From Watersipora subatra (Eukaryota > Bryozoa > Gymnolaemata > Cheilostomatida > Watersiporidae), in NCBI RefSeq assembly GCF_963576615.1, contig NC_088715.1, positions 56,330,190 through 56,394,189 of the forward strand: DNA of 64,000 bases, written 5' to 3'. Within the stretch, counting starts at the first letter, position 1. Every line of letters starts with the position of its first letter. Below are positions 62,785 to 64,000 of the stretch, in pieces. Made by a program: the position numbers and the translations under genes. The notes beneath the pieces were generated by a model. That model worked only from the letters and a program-made list of their open reading frames with translations. It did no database searches and was not told the DNA's origin.

Positions 62785-64000
62785 TTTATTTCATCAAATA
62801 CATAATAAATACAATAATTATTGCATACATACAAAAAAGCTTCAAACAATTGTACACGTATATCAACAATCAAACAAAAGTAGAGAAAATGAAGACAGTG
62901 CAAAATAGCAGAGCTAAACTGGTCGCAGGCCTAAGTCGACAGCATAACATGTAGACACTAATGTTCACCAAGCAGAGCTAAGGTGGAACCTTATCTCCGT
63001 CTTAAACTTACCAATAGGTTTTATTAATTTTATCGAGACTGGAAATTTATTCCACAATGCAGACATCACAAAGTTAGATGTTCGTTGACCAGCAGATGAA
63101 GAATAAAAAGGAGTAGGAAGTGAGCATGATTGAAATCGGGTGTTATTATGTGAAGGTTTTTGAAATGTTTGCAAATGATACAGTTTTTGTGCTCTAATAA
63201 GTGATTTGTAAGGATACATTCTATCAGCAGTAAAAATCTTAGAGTCGTGAAATAAATCAAAATTTTGGTAACCAGTAGGCTTTTTATAATAATACGCAAT
63301 ATTTTCTTTTGAATCTTAATTAGTTTGTCAAGGTCAACCTAAGAAGCATTCTTTCATGATTTTATAGAGTAGCATAATTTAGAGAGAATAATAGAGTAGT
63401 AAAGCATTATCAGGATCTTTCTTGGAACAGTAGTGCTTAATCGAAAAAACAGTCCTGAAATAGGTCTTAAGTCAATCAGTAAACTGCGTGTGTATGAAGA
63501 CCAACTCAAATATGTATCAACCGTAACGCCTAAAAATTAAATTTCATCAATCTCAACAATATTTTTATCATTTGAAGCTAATGTGTTCAAATTTAAATCT
63601 GTTTTGGTAGTTTTTGAAAACAACGTAAGCTGCCTTTTCACAATTAATTGTTAGTTTATTTACTTGACATCAGAGGCTCAGTCTTTGAAGATCGAAATTA
63701 ATTTTAGTGTAAGATTCATTTAGGTCGGAAGAAGAAAAAACAAGTTTGTGTCGTCAGCATACAAAATTGGAGTTAGATACTGCAGAAATTGAAAAAGATC
63801 ATTTATATATAGTAAGAACAGAGTTGGCCCTAACACAGAACCCTGAGGCACACCGCATGTTATATCACTGGAATTAGAATATGAATCTTTTATTTGTGTC
63901 TTGAGTTCTATTCGACAGACAACTATGGATCCAATTAGTAGTCAATGGATTAAAATTATAATTGTTCAACTTGTTAAGTAATATGTTATGATCAATGGTG
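62785..64000 (-). pseudogene. CR1/Jockey-like non-LTR retrotransposon, 3' part of ORF2 (decayed)
   Basis: On the minus strand from the window edge: TIDHNILLNKL (RT motif after the FD..), NWIHSCLSNRTQ, a frameshift near 63900, then CGVPQGSVLGPTLFLLYIND and LTPILYADDTNLFF with the catalytic YADD (about 63745). The thumb region is broken by several stops. A final open stretch (62965-63219) has NNTRFQSCSLP...SALWNKFPVSIKLI...FKTEIRFHL, the usual C-terminus of CR1/Jockey-type ORF2. AATAAA at 62785-62790 and a short tandem repeat mark the 3' end. 5' part lies outside the window; inactive. Confidence 0.88.

Overview
Animal nuclear DNA, AT-rich, with spliced genes carrying GT-AG introns, long repeat-filled introns and several transposon classes (Helitron, Tc1/mariner, pogo-like, hAT-like, Harbinger-like, CR1-like and endonuclease-type non-LTR). 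The mix suits a marine invertebrate, probably a lophotrochozoan such as a bryozoan or mollusc; the sequence alone does not fix the phylum.

Left part (1-5 kb). One intact, intronless alpha-1,3-fucosyltransferase gene (minus strand, 1981-3180) sits in a local tandem array. Its upstream region exists in a second copy at 83-640, and a third partial copy at 620-1005 keeps only the first 14 codons of a sister gene. A 1182-bp Helitron lies in one copy of the upstream region, while the other copy is empty, which defines the element to the base.

Middle (11.6-40.9 kb). I assemble one large minus-strand gene that is barely visible as open reading frames: an ankyrin-repeat exon at 40261-40844, then ten tiny exons of 51-57 nt and a 3' terminal exon at 11725-11828. 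Every internal exon is flanked by phase-1 introns and encodes about 18 residues of coiled coil. Its introns hold a 3.1-kb uninterrupted (TACA)n array, a pogo-like element with a palindromic hAT-like MITE nested in it, Helitron and Harbinger-like copies, and several minisatellites.

Right part (50-59.3 kb). A paralogue of the same design lies head-to-tail on the same strand (coding exons from 59262 down to 49971, 298 codons). It shares the ankyrin exon, the intron phases and the coiled-coil micro-exons, and ends in a similar short acidic tail. The two genes define a family with an ankyrin head and a modular micro-exon coiled-coil stalk that I cannot name. Beyond it are a Helitron split by a Tc1 element whose transposase has one in-frame stop (60711-62504) and the 3' half of a decayed CR1/Jockey-like retrotransposon running off the window end.

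Between the genes (5-11.5 kb, 40.9-50 kb) there are repeats and degenerate coding tracts but no gene I can support. No rRNA, functional tRNA or CRISPR was seen.
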